A DNA stretch of 35,226 nt from Flavobacteriaceae bacterium (lineage in GTDB: Bacteria; Bacteroidota; Bacteroidia; Flavobacteriales; Flavobacteriaceae): contig JABDKT010000235.1 of the NCBI GenBank assembly GCA_013002065.1, positions 1 to 35,226 on the forward strand, given 5' to 3'. A model generated the notes under the pieces. It made no database searches. It saw nothing but the letters and a program-made list of their open reading frames with translations, and was not told where the DNA came from. Within the stretch, counting starts at the first letter, position 1; every line of letters starts with the position of its first letter. Positions 9,967 through 19,273 of this stretch are shown one piece after another. A program made the translations under genes and the position numbers.

Positions 9967-10965
9967 ATGGGAAACACCATTAACATTGGGATTAATGGCT
10001 TCGGACGCATTGGTAGAAACCTTTGCCGTATGTTGTTGGACCATCCTAATATAAAAGTGGTGGCCATTAATGACATCTCGAATGCCAAAACATTGAGTCA
10101 TTTACTCAAATACGACAGCATTCACGGTGTGTTGGATAGGGAAGTAGGTTATGATGAAAATACTATAATTGTTGGTAAAGAGCGAATTCGCTTTACTTCG
10201 GAAAAAGAAATCTCTAATATTTCTTGGGAAGATGTCGATATTGTGGTCGAATCGACCGGAAAGTTTAAAACAAGAGAATTTCTTGAAAAACACCTTGATT
10301 CCGGTGCCAAACGAGTGATTCTGTCGGTTCCACCGGAAGATGAAAGCATAAAAACCATTGTTTTAGGTGTAAATGATGAAATTCTTGAGGAAAGTGATCA
10401 AATCGTATCAAATGCCTCTTGTACCACTAATAATGCGGCTCATATGCTCAAAATCGTCAACGATTTATGCAGAATTGAGCAAGCTTATATTACTACGATT
10501 CATTCTTACACCACCGATCAGAGTCTACACGATCAACCTCATCGCGATTTAAGAAGAGCGCGAGCAGCCGGACAATCAATTGTTCCAACCACAACAGGTG
10601 CTGCGAAGGCTTTAACAAAAATTTTTCCGGATCTTTCCGATGTAATTGGTGGCTGTGGAATTCGAGTTCCGGTGGCAAATGGCTCTTTAACCGATATCAC
10701 TTTCAATGTAAAACGAAACACGAGTATTTCAGAAATAAATAATGCCTTCAAAAACGCCGCAAGTACCGAATTAAAAGGGATTCTTCAATATACTGAAGAC
10801 CCTATTGTCTCTATCGATATTGTGGGAAACAAGCATTCCTGCATCTTCGATTCCGGGATGACATCGGTTATTGGCAGTATGGTAAAAATCATAGGATGGT
10901 ACGATAACGAAGTGGGATATTCTGCAAGAATTGTAGATTTAATCTTACAATTATCGAGGAAATGA
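9967..10965 (+). CDS. gap: Type I glyceraldehyde-3-phosphate dehydrogenase
   Basis: 'INGFGRIGRN', 'SNASCTTNN', 'PHRDLRRARAAGQSIVPTTTGAAKAL', 'WYDNEVGYSAR'. Confidence 0.95.
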   Translation: MGNTINIGINGFGRIGRNLCRMLLDHPNIKVVAINDISNAKTLSHLLKYDSIHGVLDREVGYDENTIIVGKERIRFTSEKEISNISWEDVDIVVESTGKFKTREFLEKHLDSGAKRVILSVPPEDESIKTIVLGVNDEILEESDQIVSNASCTTNNAAHMLKIVNDLCRIEQAYITTIHSYTTDQSLHDQPHRDLRRARAAGQSIVPTTTGAAKALTKIFPDLSDVIGGCGIRVPVANGSLTDITFNVKRNTSISEINNAFKNAASTELKGILQYTEDPIVSIDIVGNKHSCIFDSGMTSVIGSMVKIIGWYDNEVGYSARIVDLILQLSRK

Positions 10966-10996
10966 CTATATTTATCGGCGAAGTACATAGAAGTTA

Positions 10997-13249
10997 ATGA
11001 ATTATCGTTCAATTAAATACCTAATTAAAGTACCTCTGTTCGTCTTTTTTTTGGTATCTGTAAGTGTTTTTCCCCAGCAACAAACACAGGATACTCTTAG
11101 TATTATAAAGAGACATCAAGAGGAAGCACGGGTTTCTTTAAGCGCTCAGAAATATGATAAAGCGATCATCAATCTGAGTAAAGCTTACAAGTTATCCAAG
11201 GACTCGAAGTACGCAGAAGTTAAGATCGAGATTCTTTTCAGTATTGCGCAGGTCAATTACTATGTTCAAAATTTTGAAAAGGCTTCTTTGGAAGCAACCA
11301 AAATAATTAATGCCCTAGAAACTTTGGGCCCAAGTGAGAAACTGGCACAAGCTTATACCCTCCAAGGACTTATACTAACAAGAACAGGTGATTATAAGAC
11401 TTCGGAAAAATTTCTCAAACTAGCCGATTCGTACTTTACCAAAAATAATGATGAAAAAAACCGGGCCAGTGTTATTCTTGGGTTCGGAATACTAGAACTC
11501 AAAAAAGGTAATTACAAAGTCGCTGTCAACTATTTTGATGCCGCTATCCCCGAATTTAAATCTCAAAAATTACCCTATCAGGAAGCATTTGCTCTTTTGA
11601 ATAAATCGGAAGCACTCTACCAACTAGACGACTCCATTGTTCCCAATAGCTTGCTCAAAGCTAAAGCTGCACTAGAAAAAGCTTTGGTTATTATAGACGA
11701 TAAAAATTATGTCAAGCTTCGAATTGATAGTTATAAAATAGCTTCTTATATCGCTCTTCGTGAAAACGATTTTGAGCTGGCTCAAAAGAACCTTCAAATT
11801 TACGAGGCCAAAAACGATTCCATTTACAGAGTCTATTTGGATGCTATTTCGAAAGGAGTTGATTCGGAAACGAGCATTGTAGATCTAACCGATATTATCG
11901 ATCAGCAGCAGAGTGATCTGGATAAGCAGCAAAAATCGATCAACTTCGGTAAAATGACTACCGGACTAAGTATTGCACTCATCGTGATTCTCTCGCTATT
12001 AACACTATCACTCTATAAGAACAACAATTTGCGGGCAAAAGCCAACGAATTACTTCAGGATAAAAATAACGAACTGCAATTAGCGAAAGAAAAGGCCGAA
12101 AAAGCCTCATTGGCAAAAGCTCAGTTCTTATCTACGATTACACACGAATTACGAACTCCATTATACGCAGTTACCGGTTTAACACATTTACTGCTGGAGG
12201 AAGACCCTAAGCCCCATCAAAAAGAGCACTTGAACTCACTTAAATTTTCCGGAGAGTATTTATTGTCTCTTATTAACAACATTCTCGATTTGAATAAACT
12301 TGAAGCAAACAAGGTGGAAGTGGAAAAGACCTCTTTCAACTTAAAGAAGCGAACAAACGATGTATTGATCGCCTTAAAGAAATCGGCAGACGACAGAAAA
12401 AACAACTTACACTTCGAGTTCGATGAGACCATACCGGATAAGCTATTAGGTGATCCTCTAAAACTTTCTCAAATCTTAATCAACCTTATTGGGAATTCAT
12501 TGAAATTTACTCAAAACGGAGATGTGTTTGTGCGCATTAAAAAGGTCAATGAAAGTAGCGATAGAGTAACCTTAAACTTTGAGGTGGAAGATAACGGAGT
12601 GGGAATTTCTAAGAAAAAACAAAAGAGTATTTTCGAGACTTTTTCTCAAGCCTCACTCCAAATCAACAGGAAATTTGGTGGAACAGGTTTAGGATTATCG
12701 ATCGTGAAAAACTTACTCGAACTTATGGGTAGTAAAATCCATCTTGAAAGTCAGTTGGGTAAGGGTTCAAAATTCTGGTTCGATATTAATTTTGCTATTT
12801 CCGAAGAATTTAAAGATTCTCAAAACCCGCAAAACATTATCTACGATGTTGACTATGTTGCTTTAGAAAACCGAAACATCTTGGTGGTTGAAGACAATAA
12901 GATCAACCAAATGATTACCAAAAAGATCCTTGAGAAAAACAAAATGAACTGTTTGGTGGCCGACAATGGAACCGACGCTATCAAATTGGTGAAAGAGAAC
13001 GACTTCGACGTTGTTCTAATGGACATTCATATGCCGGGAATTAGCGGAATCGAAGCCACTCATGAGATTAGAAAGTTTAATAAGAACCTTCCTATTATCG
13101 CATTGACGGCGGTGACAATCGATGAGAATCTTGACGATTTCTACCGAGCCGGATTTAACGAGATCATTCCGAAACCATTTAAGACCGAAGAGTTTTTTGA
13201 AAAGATCTACCGCACTCTGGAATCCAAAGGACTACCAGTAAATAATTAA
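10997..13249 (+). CDS. TPR-containing hybrid sensor histidine kinase with receiver domain
   Basis: Signal peptide, TPR-like helical N-terminus, one TM, HisKA 'FLSTITHELRTPLYAVTGL', HATPase 'NLIGNSLKFT', 'FGGTGLGLSIVKNLL', REC 'DVVLMDIHMPGISGIEAT' with no output domain. Confidence 0.94.
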   Translation: MNYRSIKYLIKVPLFVFFLVSVSVFPQQQTQDTLSIIKRHQEEARVSLSAQKYDKAIINLSKAYKLSKDSKYAEVKIEILFSIAQVNYYVQNFEKASLEATKIINALETLGPSEKLAQAYTLQGLILTRTGDYKTSEKFLKLADSYFTKNNDEKNRASVILGFGILELKKGNYKVAVNYFDAAIPEFKSQKLPYQEAFALLNKSEALYQLDDSIVPNSLLKAKAALEKALVIIDDKNYVKLRIDSYKIASYIALRENDFELAQKNLQIYEAKNDSIYRVYLDAISKGVDSETSIVDLTDIIDQQQSDLDKQQKSINFGKMTTGLSIALIVILSLLTLSLYKNNNLRAKANELLQDKNNELQLAKEKAEKASLAKAQFLSTITHELRTPLYAVTGLTHLLLEEDPKPHQKEHLNSLKFSGEYLLSLINNILDLNKLEANKVEVEKTSFNLKKRTNDVLIALKKSADDRKNNLHFEFDETIPDKLLGDPLKLSQILINLIGNSLKFTQNGDVFVRIKKVNESSDRVTLNFEVEDNGVGISKKKQKSIFETFSQASLQINRKFGGTGLGLSIVKNLLELMGSKIHLESQLGKGSKFWFDINFAISEEFKDSQNPQNIIYDVDYVALENRNILVVEDNKINQMITKKILEKNKMNCLVADNGTDAIKLVKENDFDVVLMDIHMPGISGIEATHEIRKFNKNLPIIALTAVTIDENLDDFYRAGFNEIIPKPFKTEEFFEKIYRTLESKGLPVNN

Positions 13250-14256
13250 TCCCTTCTAAAATTTTCCAAAGCATCGAATATTGTCTCATTAAAGAACGCT
13301 TGTTGTTCTTTTAGGACACTCGTTTTAATGGGAAGATAGTAGAGCGCAAATTTTTTCAATCTACTCTGAAGCCGCATATAATCCTTTTCTGTGGTAAGAA
13401 TAATTTCCAACTTTTGTAATCGTTCAATTTCCGCTTCACTAAATTCGTGATGGTCGGGATATTTCTTATGCTGAAACTTATAACCCTTCCCCTGCAAATA
13501 AGCCAGTAAAGGTTTCGGATTGGCAATTCCCGTCACCAATGTAAATTCTTTATCTTTTAAGTAGTGCAACGGCAGTGTTTCGGTGCTACCATAAATGTGA
13601 GTATCATAAGCTATTTTGGAGAAATATACCTTTTGATGTGAGCTAGGTTTCAATTTGTACTGAATGTCTTGAAGCTTTGCATACGAAGCATGCTCCGGAC
13701 ATTTGGTAACTACAATAATATCTGCTCGCTTCGCTCCACTTTTAGATTCTCTTAAATTACCGGCTGGTAAAATTAAGTCGTTTACATAAAGGTCGTCAAA
13801 AGGGGTAAGTAAAATGGTAAAATAAGGAGTCACTTTTCTATGCTGAATTCCATCGTCCAATAAGATTACTTCGGAAACGGGCAATAACTTCTCAATACCT
13901 TCTTGACGGTTTGCACAAACTGCTACAGTCACTTCTGGAAATTTTTCTTTAAACTGAAGGGGTTCGTCCCCAACTTCTTCCGAAGAATGAGTGGTCTTCA
14001 CTTCCAAATATCCTTTTGTCCCTCGTTTATAACCTCTGCTAAGCACACTCACTTTGTAGTCCTTTTTCAAAAGTTCAATAAGATATTCGATCATTGGTGA
14101 TTTACCGGTACCTCCTACCGATAAATTTCCCACACAAATAACCGGCTTATTATAAGATTTACTATGCTTCCAACCTTGATCGTAGGCGAAATTCCGAAGT
14201 GAAGTAATGCCGTCATAAACAATGGAAAGTGGAAAAAGGAATTTCCGAAGATTCAT
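13246..14256 (-). CDS. lpxK: Tetraacyldisaccharide 4'-kinase
   Basis: 'KPVICVGNLSVGGTGKSPMIEYLIELLK' (Walker A), 'VSVLSRGYKRGTKG', 'EVILLDDGIQHRKV'. Confidence 0.97.
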   Translation of the reverse strand: MNLRKFLFPLSIVYDGITSLRNFAYDQGWKHSKSYNKPVICVGNLSVGGTGKSPMIEYLIELLKKDYKVSVLSRGYKRGTKGYLEVKTTHSSEEVGDEPLQFKEKFPEVTVAVCANRQEGIEKLLPVSEVILLDDGIQHRKVTPYFTILLTPFDDLYVNDLILPAGNLRESKSGAKRADIIVVTKCPEHASYAKLQDIQYKLKPSSHQKVYFSKIAYDTHIYGSTETLPLHYLKDKEFTLVTGIANPKPLLAYLQGKGYKFQHKKYPDHHEFSEAEIERLQKLEIILTTEKDYMRLQSRLKKFALYYLPIKTSVLKEQQAFFNETIFDALENFRRD

Positions 14257-14300
14257 ACAACGAAAATATACTTTTTTATCTTTACCGTAAAATATACCCT

Positions 14301-15416
14301 ATGCAGGTCAAAGATGTTGTGAAACTATTGGACGAAGTCGCGCCGCTCTCCTATACAGAAGATTTTGATAATACCGGATTATTGGTTGGCGATATGAGCT
14401 CGGAAGTAACCGGAATTTTGGTCACCTTAGATACGTTGGAATCGGTTGTGGATGAGGCCATCGAACACAATTGCAATCTCATAGTTAGTTTTCATCCTAT
14501 TGTTTTTAAGGGATTAAAAAAGATAACCGGTAAAACCTATGTGGAAAGAGTAGTTGCAAAAGCTATCAAGAACGATATCTCAATCTTTTCCATACACACT
14601 GCATTAGACAACTCCTGGAATGGAGTCAACGCGATGATTTGTTCCAAATTAGGCCTTGGAAAACGACAGATCTTAATTCCGCAAGAAGGCACCATTTTGA
14701 AATTACAAACCTATGTTCCTAACAAATCGGCAGATAAAGTGAGAGAAGCCTTGTTTGAAGCAGGTGCTGGAGCCATAGGGAATTACAGTAATTGTAGTTT
14801 TAATTCCTTCGGAAAAGGGAGTTTTATGGGAAATGAGGACTCCAATCCTACAATCGGGCAAAAAGGAGAAACTCATTTTGAAGATGAAACTCAAATTGGA
14901 GTTACATTTCAGAAACACTTAAAACACAAAGTGATTCAATCTTTGTTTAAAAATCACCCTTATGAAGAGGTGGCCTACGAAGTCACTACTTTAGACAATA
15001 CCAATCAGCATATTGGAATGGGAATGGTGGGGCAATTTGAAGAGCCTATGCCCGAAGATAAATTTCTCAAACATATCAAGAATGTTTTTAATTCTGGCTG
15101 TGTTCGTCACTCCGAATTGCTGTCCAATCCCATAAAAAAAGTGGCGGTTTTAGGTGGAAGTGGAAGTTTTGCTATCGAATCGGCGCAAGCCGCTGGGGCT
15201 GATGCTTTTATCACTGCCGATCTAAAATACCATGATTTTTTCGCCGTAGAGGGTAAAATTCTTTTAGCCGATGTTGGTCACTACGAAAGTGAACAGTACA
15301 CAAAAGAGTTATTAGTTGCCGAGCTTAGCAAAAAAATTACTAATTTTGCACCTGCCTTGGCGGAAGGCAGAATTATTAAATCAAAAATAAACACCAATCC
15401 AATAAGGTATTACTAG
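14301..15416 (+). CDS. Nif3-like dinuclear metal center hexameric protein
   Basis: 'DVVKLLDEVAPLSYTEDFDNTGLLVG', 'VSFHPIVFKGLKKI', 'FSIHTALDNSWNGVN', 'ADAFITADLKYHDFF', 'DVGHYESEQ'. Start moved from 14229 to 14301 (MQVKDVV). Confidence 0.95.
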   Translation: MQVKDVVKLLDEVAPLSYTEDFDNTGLLVGDMSSEVTGILVTLDTLESVVDEAIEHNCNLIVSFHPIVFKGLKKITGKTYVERVVAKAIKNDISIFSIHTALDNSWNGVNAMICSKLGLGKRQILIPQEGTILKLQTYVPNKSADKVREALFEAGAGAIGNYSNCSFNSFGKGSFMGNEDSNPTIGQKGETHFEDETQIGVTFQKHLKHKVIQSLFKNHPYEEVAYEVTTLDNTNQHIGMGMVGQFEEPMPEDKFLKHIKNVFNSGCVRHSELLSNPIKKVAVLGGSGSFAIESAQAAGADAFITADLKYHDFFAVEGKILLADVGHYESEQYTKELLVAELSKKITNFAPALAEGRIIKSKINTNPIRYY

Positions 15417-15419
15417 TAT

Positions 15420-16205
15420 ATGGCAAAGAAGAAAACAGAAAGTACCGTAGAAGAAAAGCTAAGAGCTTTGTTCGATTTACAATTAATTGACTCTCGCGTT
15501 GATGAAATTCGTAATGTACGTGGAGAACTTCCTTTAGAGGTACAGGATTTAGAAGATGAAGTTGCTGGTATGAACACAAGACTGGATAAGCTAAAAGCAG
15601 ATCTTGAGGTTATAGAGGAAAGTATCAAAGACAAAAAGAATCTGATTGAAGAAGCAAAAAGTCTCATTAAGAAGTATACCTCTCAGCAAGATAACGTTCG
15701 AAACAATCGTGAGTACAATTCTTTGAGTAAAGAAATTGAGTATCAGGAATTGGAAATTCAATTGGCCGAAAAGCACATTAAAGAATTCAAGGCTCAAATC
15801 GAGCAGAAGAAAGAAGTAATAGACGGTACGAAAGAACGTCTTAAAGAACGTGAAGCTCATTTAAAGCACAAGCAAGGAGAATTAAACGAGATCTTAGCAG
15901 AAACAGAAAAGGAAGAAGAAGCTTTGATCAAGGAATCGGCTAAGTACGAGAAGAACATTGAAGAGCGTCTAGTAAAGGCCTACAAGAGAATCCGTACCAA
16001 TGTAAAAAATGGTTTAGCCGTTGTTCCTGTAGAAAGAGGAGCCAGTGGTGGTTCTTTCTTTACCATTCCTCCTCAGGTTCAAATGGAAATCGCTTCTCGC
16101 AAAAAGATCATCACCGATGAGCATAGTGGAAGAATCCTTGTGGACCCTGCTCTAGCAGAAGAGGAAAAAGCCAAAATGGAAAAATTGTTTGCTAAGATTA
16201 AATAA
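15420..16205 (+). CDS. DUF164/C4-type zinc-ribbon family coiled-coil protein lacking the zinc-ligand cysteines
   Basis: Long coiled coil then 'VERGASGGSFFTIPPQVQMEIASRKKIITDEHSGRILVDP', which aligns with the family's CxxC...CxxC zinc ribbon but has Ser/Asp at the Cys positions. Confidence 0.9.
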   Translation: MAKKKTESTVEEKLRALFDLQLIDSRVDEIRNVRGELPLEVQDLEDEVAGMNTRLDKLKADLEVIEESIKDKKNLIEEAKSLIKKYTSQQDNVRNNREYNSLSKEIEYQELEIQLAEKHIKEFKAQIEQKKEVIDGTKERLKEREAHLKHKQGELNEILAETEKEEEALIKESAKYEKNIEERLVKAYKRIRTNVKNGLAVVPVERGASGGSFFTIPPQVQMEIASRKKIITDEHSGRILVDPALAEEEKAKMEKLFAKIK

Positions 16206-16225
16206 GCATTCAAACAAACTATAAC

Positions 16226-16257
16226 AAAGCCTTCACATCTTGTGAGGGCTTTTTTTA
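16226..16257 (+). terminator. Intrinsic terminator after the DUF164-family gene
   Basis: AAAGCCTTCACAtctTGTGAGGGCTTTTTTT: long stem plus U-tract. Confidence 0.85.
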
Positions 16258-16314
16258 TTACTTTTCGTGAAAGGTTTTGGAGGGAATCCGACTTAGAAAA
16301 AAATGTAATTGAAA

Positions 16315-16998
16315 ATGAAAAAATACCTATTATTTACCGGCTTGTTTGCCTTGATTGCGATTCAAGCATCTTGCCAATCGTCCAACAAGAAAAACAAAGA
16401 AAGAGAAGCTGTTGCCCAGGAAACTCAAGAGCCTGTGGAAGTTAAAAGTGATGACGGTTACGAACGAGCCTATTTTGCCAGTGGATGTTTCTGGTGTGTG
16501 GAAGCTATTTACGAAAGTGTCAAAGGGGTCAAAGAATCCATTTCAGGATATAGCGGTGGACATACCGAAAATCCTACCTACGATTCGAGCAACACCGGAT
16601 TAACCGGTCATGCCGAAGCCGTGGAAATTATTTACGATGATTCGGTGGTGAGTTTTTCAACCTTGGTCGATGTGTATTTTGGTTCACAAAATATTACTCA
16701 GGTTAACGGACAAGGACCAGATCACGGATCACAATACCGATCTATCATATTCTATCAGAATGAAGAGCAGAAGCAAATTATCGATTCCAAAATAGCCGAA
16801 ATTGAAGAAGTGTTAGGTGAAGGAAAAGTAGCGGCCCAAGTTCTTCCCTTTCAGAAGTTTTGGATAGGTGAAGGTTATCATCAGGATTTTGAAAAAAACA
16901 ATCCTACCCATCCCTATATCATTGGAGTTTCGATTCCTAGGTTGTTGAGATTTCAGAATAAATTTCCGGAGTTAATCAAGGAGGAAAACGATCACTAA
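16315..16998 (+). CDS. msrA: Peptide-methionine (S)-S-oxide reductase, predicted lipoprotein
   Basis: 'YFASGCFWCVEAIYESVKGV', 'GYSGGHTENPTYD', 'GHAEAVEI', 'DHGSQYRSIIFY', 'EGYHQDF'; N-terminal 'LFALIAIQASC' lipobox-like. Confidence 0.97.
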   Translation: MKKYLLFTGLFALIAIQASCQSSNKKNKEREAVAQETQEPVEVKSDDGYERAYFASGCFWCVEAIYESVKGVKESISGYSGGHTENPTYDSSNTGLTGHAEAVEIIYDDSVVSFSTLVDVYFGSQNITQVNGQGPDHGSQYRSIIFYQNEEQKQIIDSKIAEIEEVLGEGKVAAQVLPFQKFWIGEGYHQDFEKNNPTHPYIIGVSIPRLLRFQNKFPELIKEENDH

Positions 16999-17796
16999 TT
17001 AATTAACTGCTTTTATTTCAAATAATAGCGGATACAATTGATTGGGAAGCTCGAACAGTCCCTTAGCATTTTTTACCAGATTAGGAAACACATCGTAAGG
17101 TGAAGCATCGTGTTCATTGAGGTATTCTATACTCAATCCTGCTTCTGTTAAAGCATTTATTACTTCTCCCAACCCATGATTCCAACCGTATTCTTTGCTG
17201 ATGATTTTTTGGGAATTGTCCTCTGCATAGGTACCTTCATATTCTTCGTAAATGGCTGCTTTTTGCTGATACCCATAGTTAAGTTCTGGGGGATCTACCA
17301 AATAATCGAACATCCAAGCGATGGGATGAAATTCCACCAAATAGAACATACCTCCGGGTTTCAATCTTTCAGCAATCATTTGACCCCAAGGTTTTAAGTC
17401 GGGAAGCCAACCTATGGTTCCATAGCTGCTAAATACGATATCGAATTTTTCTGAAATATGCTGGGAAGTATCCAGTACGTTACAACAAACAAACTGAGCA
17501 TCCAACCCAAGTTCCTCGTTTAATGACGCTGCCATTTTTATCCCCTCATCACTAATATCAACCCCGGTACATTGTGCTCCCATCCTACTCCAACTCAAAG
17601 TATCCTGACCGAAATGACATTGTAAATGCAGTAACTTCTTTCCTTTTACATCTCCCAAGGCCTTTAATTCATAGGAGTTAAGTGAAGTTGCCCCCTTTTT
17701 GAATGCCTCCAAATTATAAAAATCGCTCTTTGTATGAACGGCCACTTTTTTGTTCCAGGTTTCTCTGTTGGTTTCGAAGGCTTTATTGTAATCCAT
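16999..17796 (-). CDS. Class I SAM-dependent methyltransferase
   Basis: 'GKKLLHLQCHFGQDTLSWSRMGAQCTGVDISDEGIKMA', 'FDIVFSSYGTIGWL'. Start likely at internal MDYNKAF rather than 17826. Confidence 0.88.
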   Translation of the reverse strand: MDYNKAFETNRETWNKKVAVHTKSDFYNLEAFKKGATSLNSYELKALGDVKGKKLLHLQCHFGQDTLSWSRMGAQCTGVDISDEGIKMAASLNEELGLDAQFVCCNVLDTSQHISEKFDIVFSSYGTIGWLPDLKPWGQMIAERLKPGGMFYLVEFHPIAWMFDYLVDPPELNYGYQQKAAIYEEYEGTYAEDNSQKIISKEYGWNHGLGEVINALTEAGLSIEYLNEHDASPYDVFPNLVKNAKGLFELPNQLYPLLFEIKAVN

Positions 17797-17868
17797 AATG
17801 CGCTTTTCAGAAGTAAAAATAGCCAATTACTTTAGGTTGTCCTTAACAAATTTAAGCTGAACTAAAAT

Positions 17869-17876
17869 TAACTTTG
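17869..17876 (+). promoter_or_regulatory. Bacteroidetes -7 box TAACTTTG, 4 nt before the flavin reductase ATG
   Basis: Exact match to TAnnTTTG; ATG at 17881. No good TTG -33 at optimal spacing. Confidence 0.45.
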
Positions 17877-17880
17877 CACC

Positions 17881-18498
17881 ATGATACATTATTCCCTTTC
17901 CGATATCCAATCCATGGATAAAATTTTTCGATTAAATCTTATCAATAGCTGCACTGGGTTTAAATCGGCTAATTTACTTGCCAGTCGTTCGAAAGATGGC
18001 ATCAGCAACGTAGCTGTATTCAGCAGTATAACTCATTTGGGCAGTAATCCTCCCCTTCTGGGATTCGTACTTCGCCCTACAACCGTTCCGCGAAATTCCT
18101 TCGACAATATTAAAAACACCCAATTTTTCACCGTGAATCACATTCACAAGGAAATCATTGCAGATGCTCATCATACCTCGGCTAAATATCCCGGAGAGAT
18201 TTCCGAATTCGACAAAACCAATCTATTCGAAGAGTATAAAGATGACTTTTATGCCCCTTATGTGCAAGGTGCGAGAATTCAAATGGGCTGTAAGTATGTG
18301 AACGATTATTTTCTCAAGGAAAATGGTTGCCTTTTAGTAGTTGCAGAAATAGAACATGTGTACGTAAAGGAAGCCGCACAATTACCGGACGGATTTCTCT
18401 CTTTAGAAATAGCAGAAACAGTCACGGTAAATGGCTTGGACGGTTACGCACTTCCGAAATTGATAGAACGCTTTGAATATGCACGACCCAAGAAATAA
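17881..18498 (+). CDS. Flavin reductase family protein (FMN-binding split barrel)
   Basis: 'NLINSCTGFKSANLLASRSKDGISNVAVFSSITHLGSNPPLLGFVLRP', 'NSFDNIKNTQFFTVNHIHKE'. Confidence 0.9.
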   Translation: MIHYSLSDIQSMDKIFRLNLINSCTGFKSANLLASRSKDGISNVAVFSSITHLGSNPPLLGFVLRPTTVPRNSFDNIKNTQFFTVNHIHKEIIADAHHTSAKYPGEISEFDKTNLFEEYKDDFYAPYVQGARIQMGCKYVNDYFLKENGCLLVVAEIEHVYVKEAAQLPDGFLSLEIAETVTVNGLDGYALPKLIERFEYARPKK

Positions 18499-18499
18499 A

Positions 18500-18784
18500 T
18501 TACACATTATATCCTCGTGCTAAAATAGATTTCCACTCAGGATTTCTTTTGATATACACCGCGACAAAAGGACATAACGGAGCTAATTTCTCGCCTTTAC
18601 TTTTGAGTATTTGTAGCACGTTTTCTACCAGTTTAAAACCTATACCCTGACCTTCGAGTTGTTTCGGAACTTCAGTATGAGTTAAATAAATGGCATCTTT
18701 AGCCTTGATGTAATCGATAAAAGCGACTTGGTCGCCAATTTGGGCTTCATACCTCCTCTTTTCGAGATTCTTTTGTACTTCCAA
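18500..18784 (-). CDS. YjdJ-like short GNAT N-acetyltransferase
   Basis: 'IYLTHTEVPKQLEGQGIGFKLVENVLQILKSKGEKLAPLCPFVAVYIKRNPEW' matches the short GNAT family. Confidence 0.9.
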   Translation of the reverse strand: MEVQKNLEKRRYEAQIGDQVAFIDYIKAKDAIYLTHTEVPKQLEGQGIGFKLVENVLQILKSKGEKLAPLCPFVAVYIKRNPEWKSILARGYNV

Positions 18785-18793
18785 AATTAGGTA

Positions 18794-19207
18794 TTATCCG
18801 TTGTGGGATCCATCACAGAATGGATTATTTCCGGTTTTTCCACAACGGCAAAAAGCAGCGCTGCGTTTTTTTACTTCTGTACTGCCATCGGTATGAGTAA
18901 CCTCAACCGTTCCTTGGACGATTAACGGCCCATTTTCAATAACTTCTGCTTTAATGTTTTCTGAATTCATAGTTTTTTCTTTTGGAGGTCCTTCCGAGTT
19001 TTTATAGTAAGTGAGTGCACCGCTTGGGCATTTTTTTATGGTTTCTATTAATGCGTCGGAAGTAGCATTATCTACCTGTATCCAAGGCTTTTCCTTAGGT
19101 TTAAAAACATCGGGCAAACCATGTATGCATTCCTTGGCATGGAAACACAAGCCCGGTTTCCAGACTACCGTTACGTCCCCATTGGTGTATTCTTTTTTCA
19201 TTTCCAT
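18794..19207 (-). CDS. YjdI-like Fe-S domain (Fer4_19) fused to a CDGSH iron-sulfur domain
   Basis: N-terminal 'VVWKPGLCFHAKECIHGLPDVFKPKEKPWIQVDNA...IKKCPSGALTYY'; C-terminal 'AAFCRCGKTGNNPFCDGSHNG'. Confidence 0.92.
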   Translation of the reverse strand: MEMKKEYTNGDVTVVWKPGLCFHAKECIHGLPDVFKPKEKPWIQVDNATSDALIETIKKCPSGALTYYKNSEGPPKEKTMNSENIKAEVIENGPLIVQGTVEVTHTDGSTEVKKRSAAFCRCGKTGNNPFCDGSHNG

Positions 19208-19273
19208 GTTTTAAAAATACAAAAATTATGAGTGCAATAATAGTTTCCGTATTTTTACTGAAAACCTGCAGAA

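Noticed and set aside
9047-10678. Several minus-strand ORFs opposite lipA and gap
   Set aside because: Antisense shadows of highly conserved + strand genes; low-complexity translations without domain features.
10997-13249. Hybrid histidine kinase as a novel signalling architecture
   Set aside because: TPR-TM-HisKA-HATPase-REC proteins are common in Bacteroidetes.
16242-16445. Plus-strand 67-aa ORF
   Set aside because: Starts in the terminator U-tract region and overlaps msrA out of frame.
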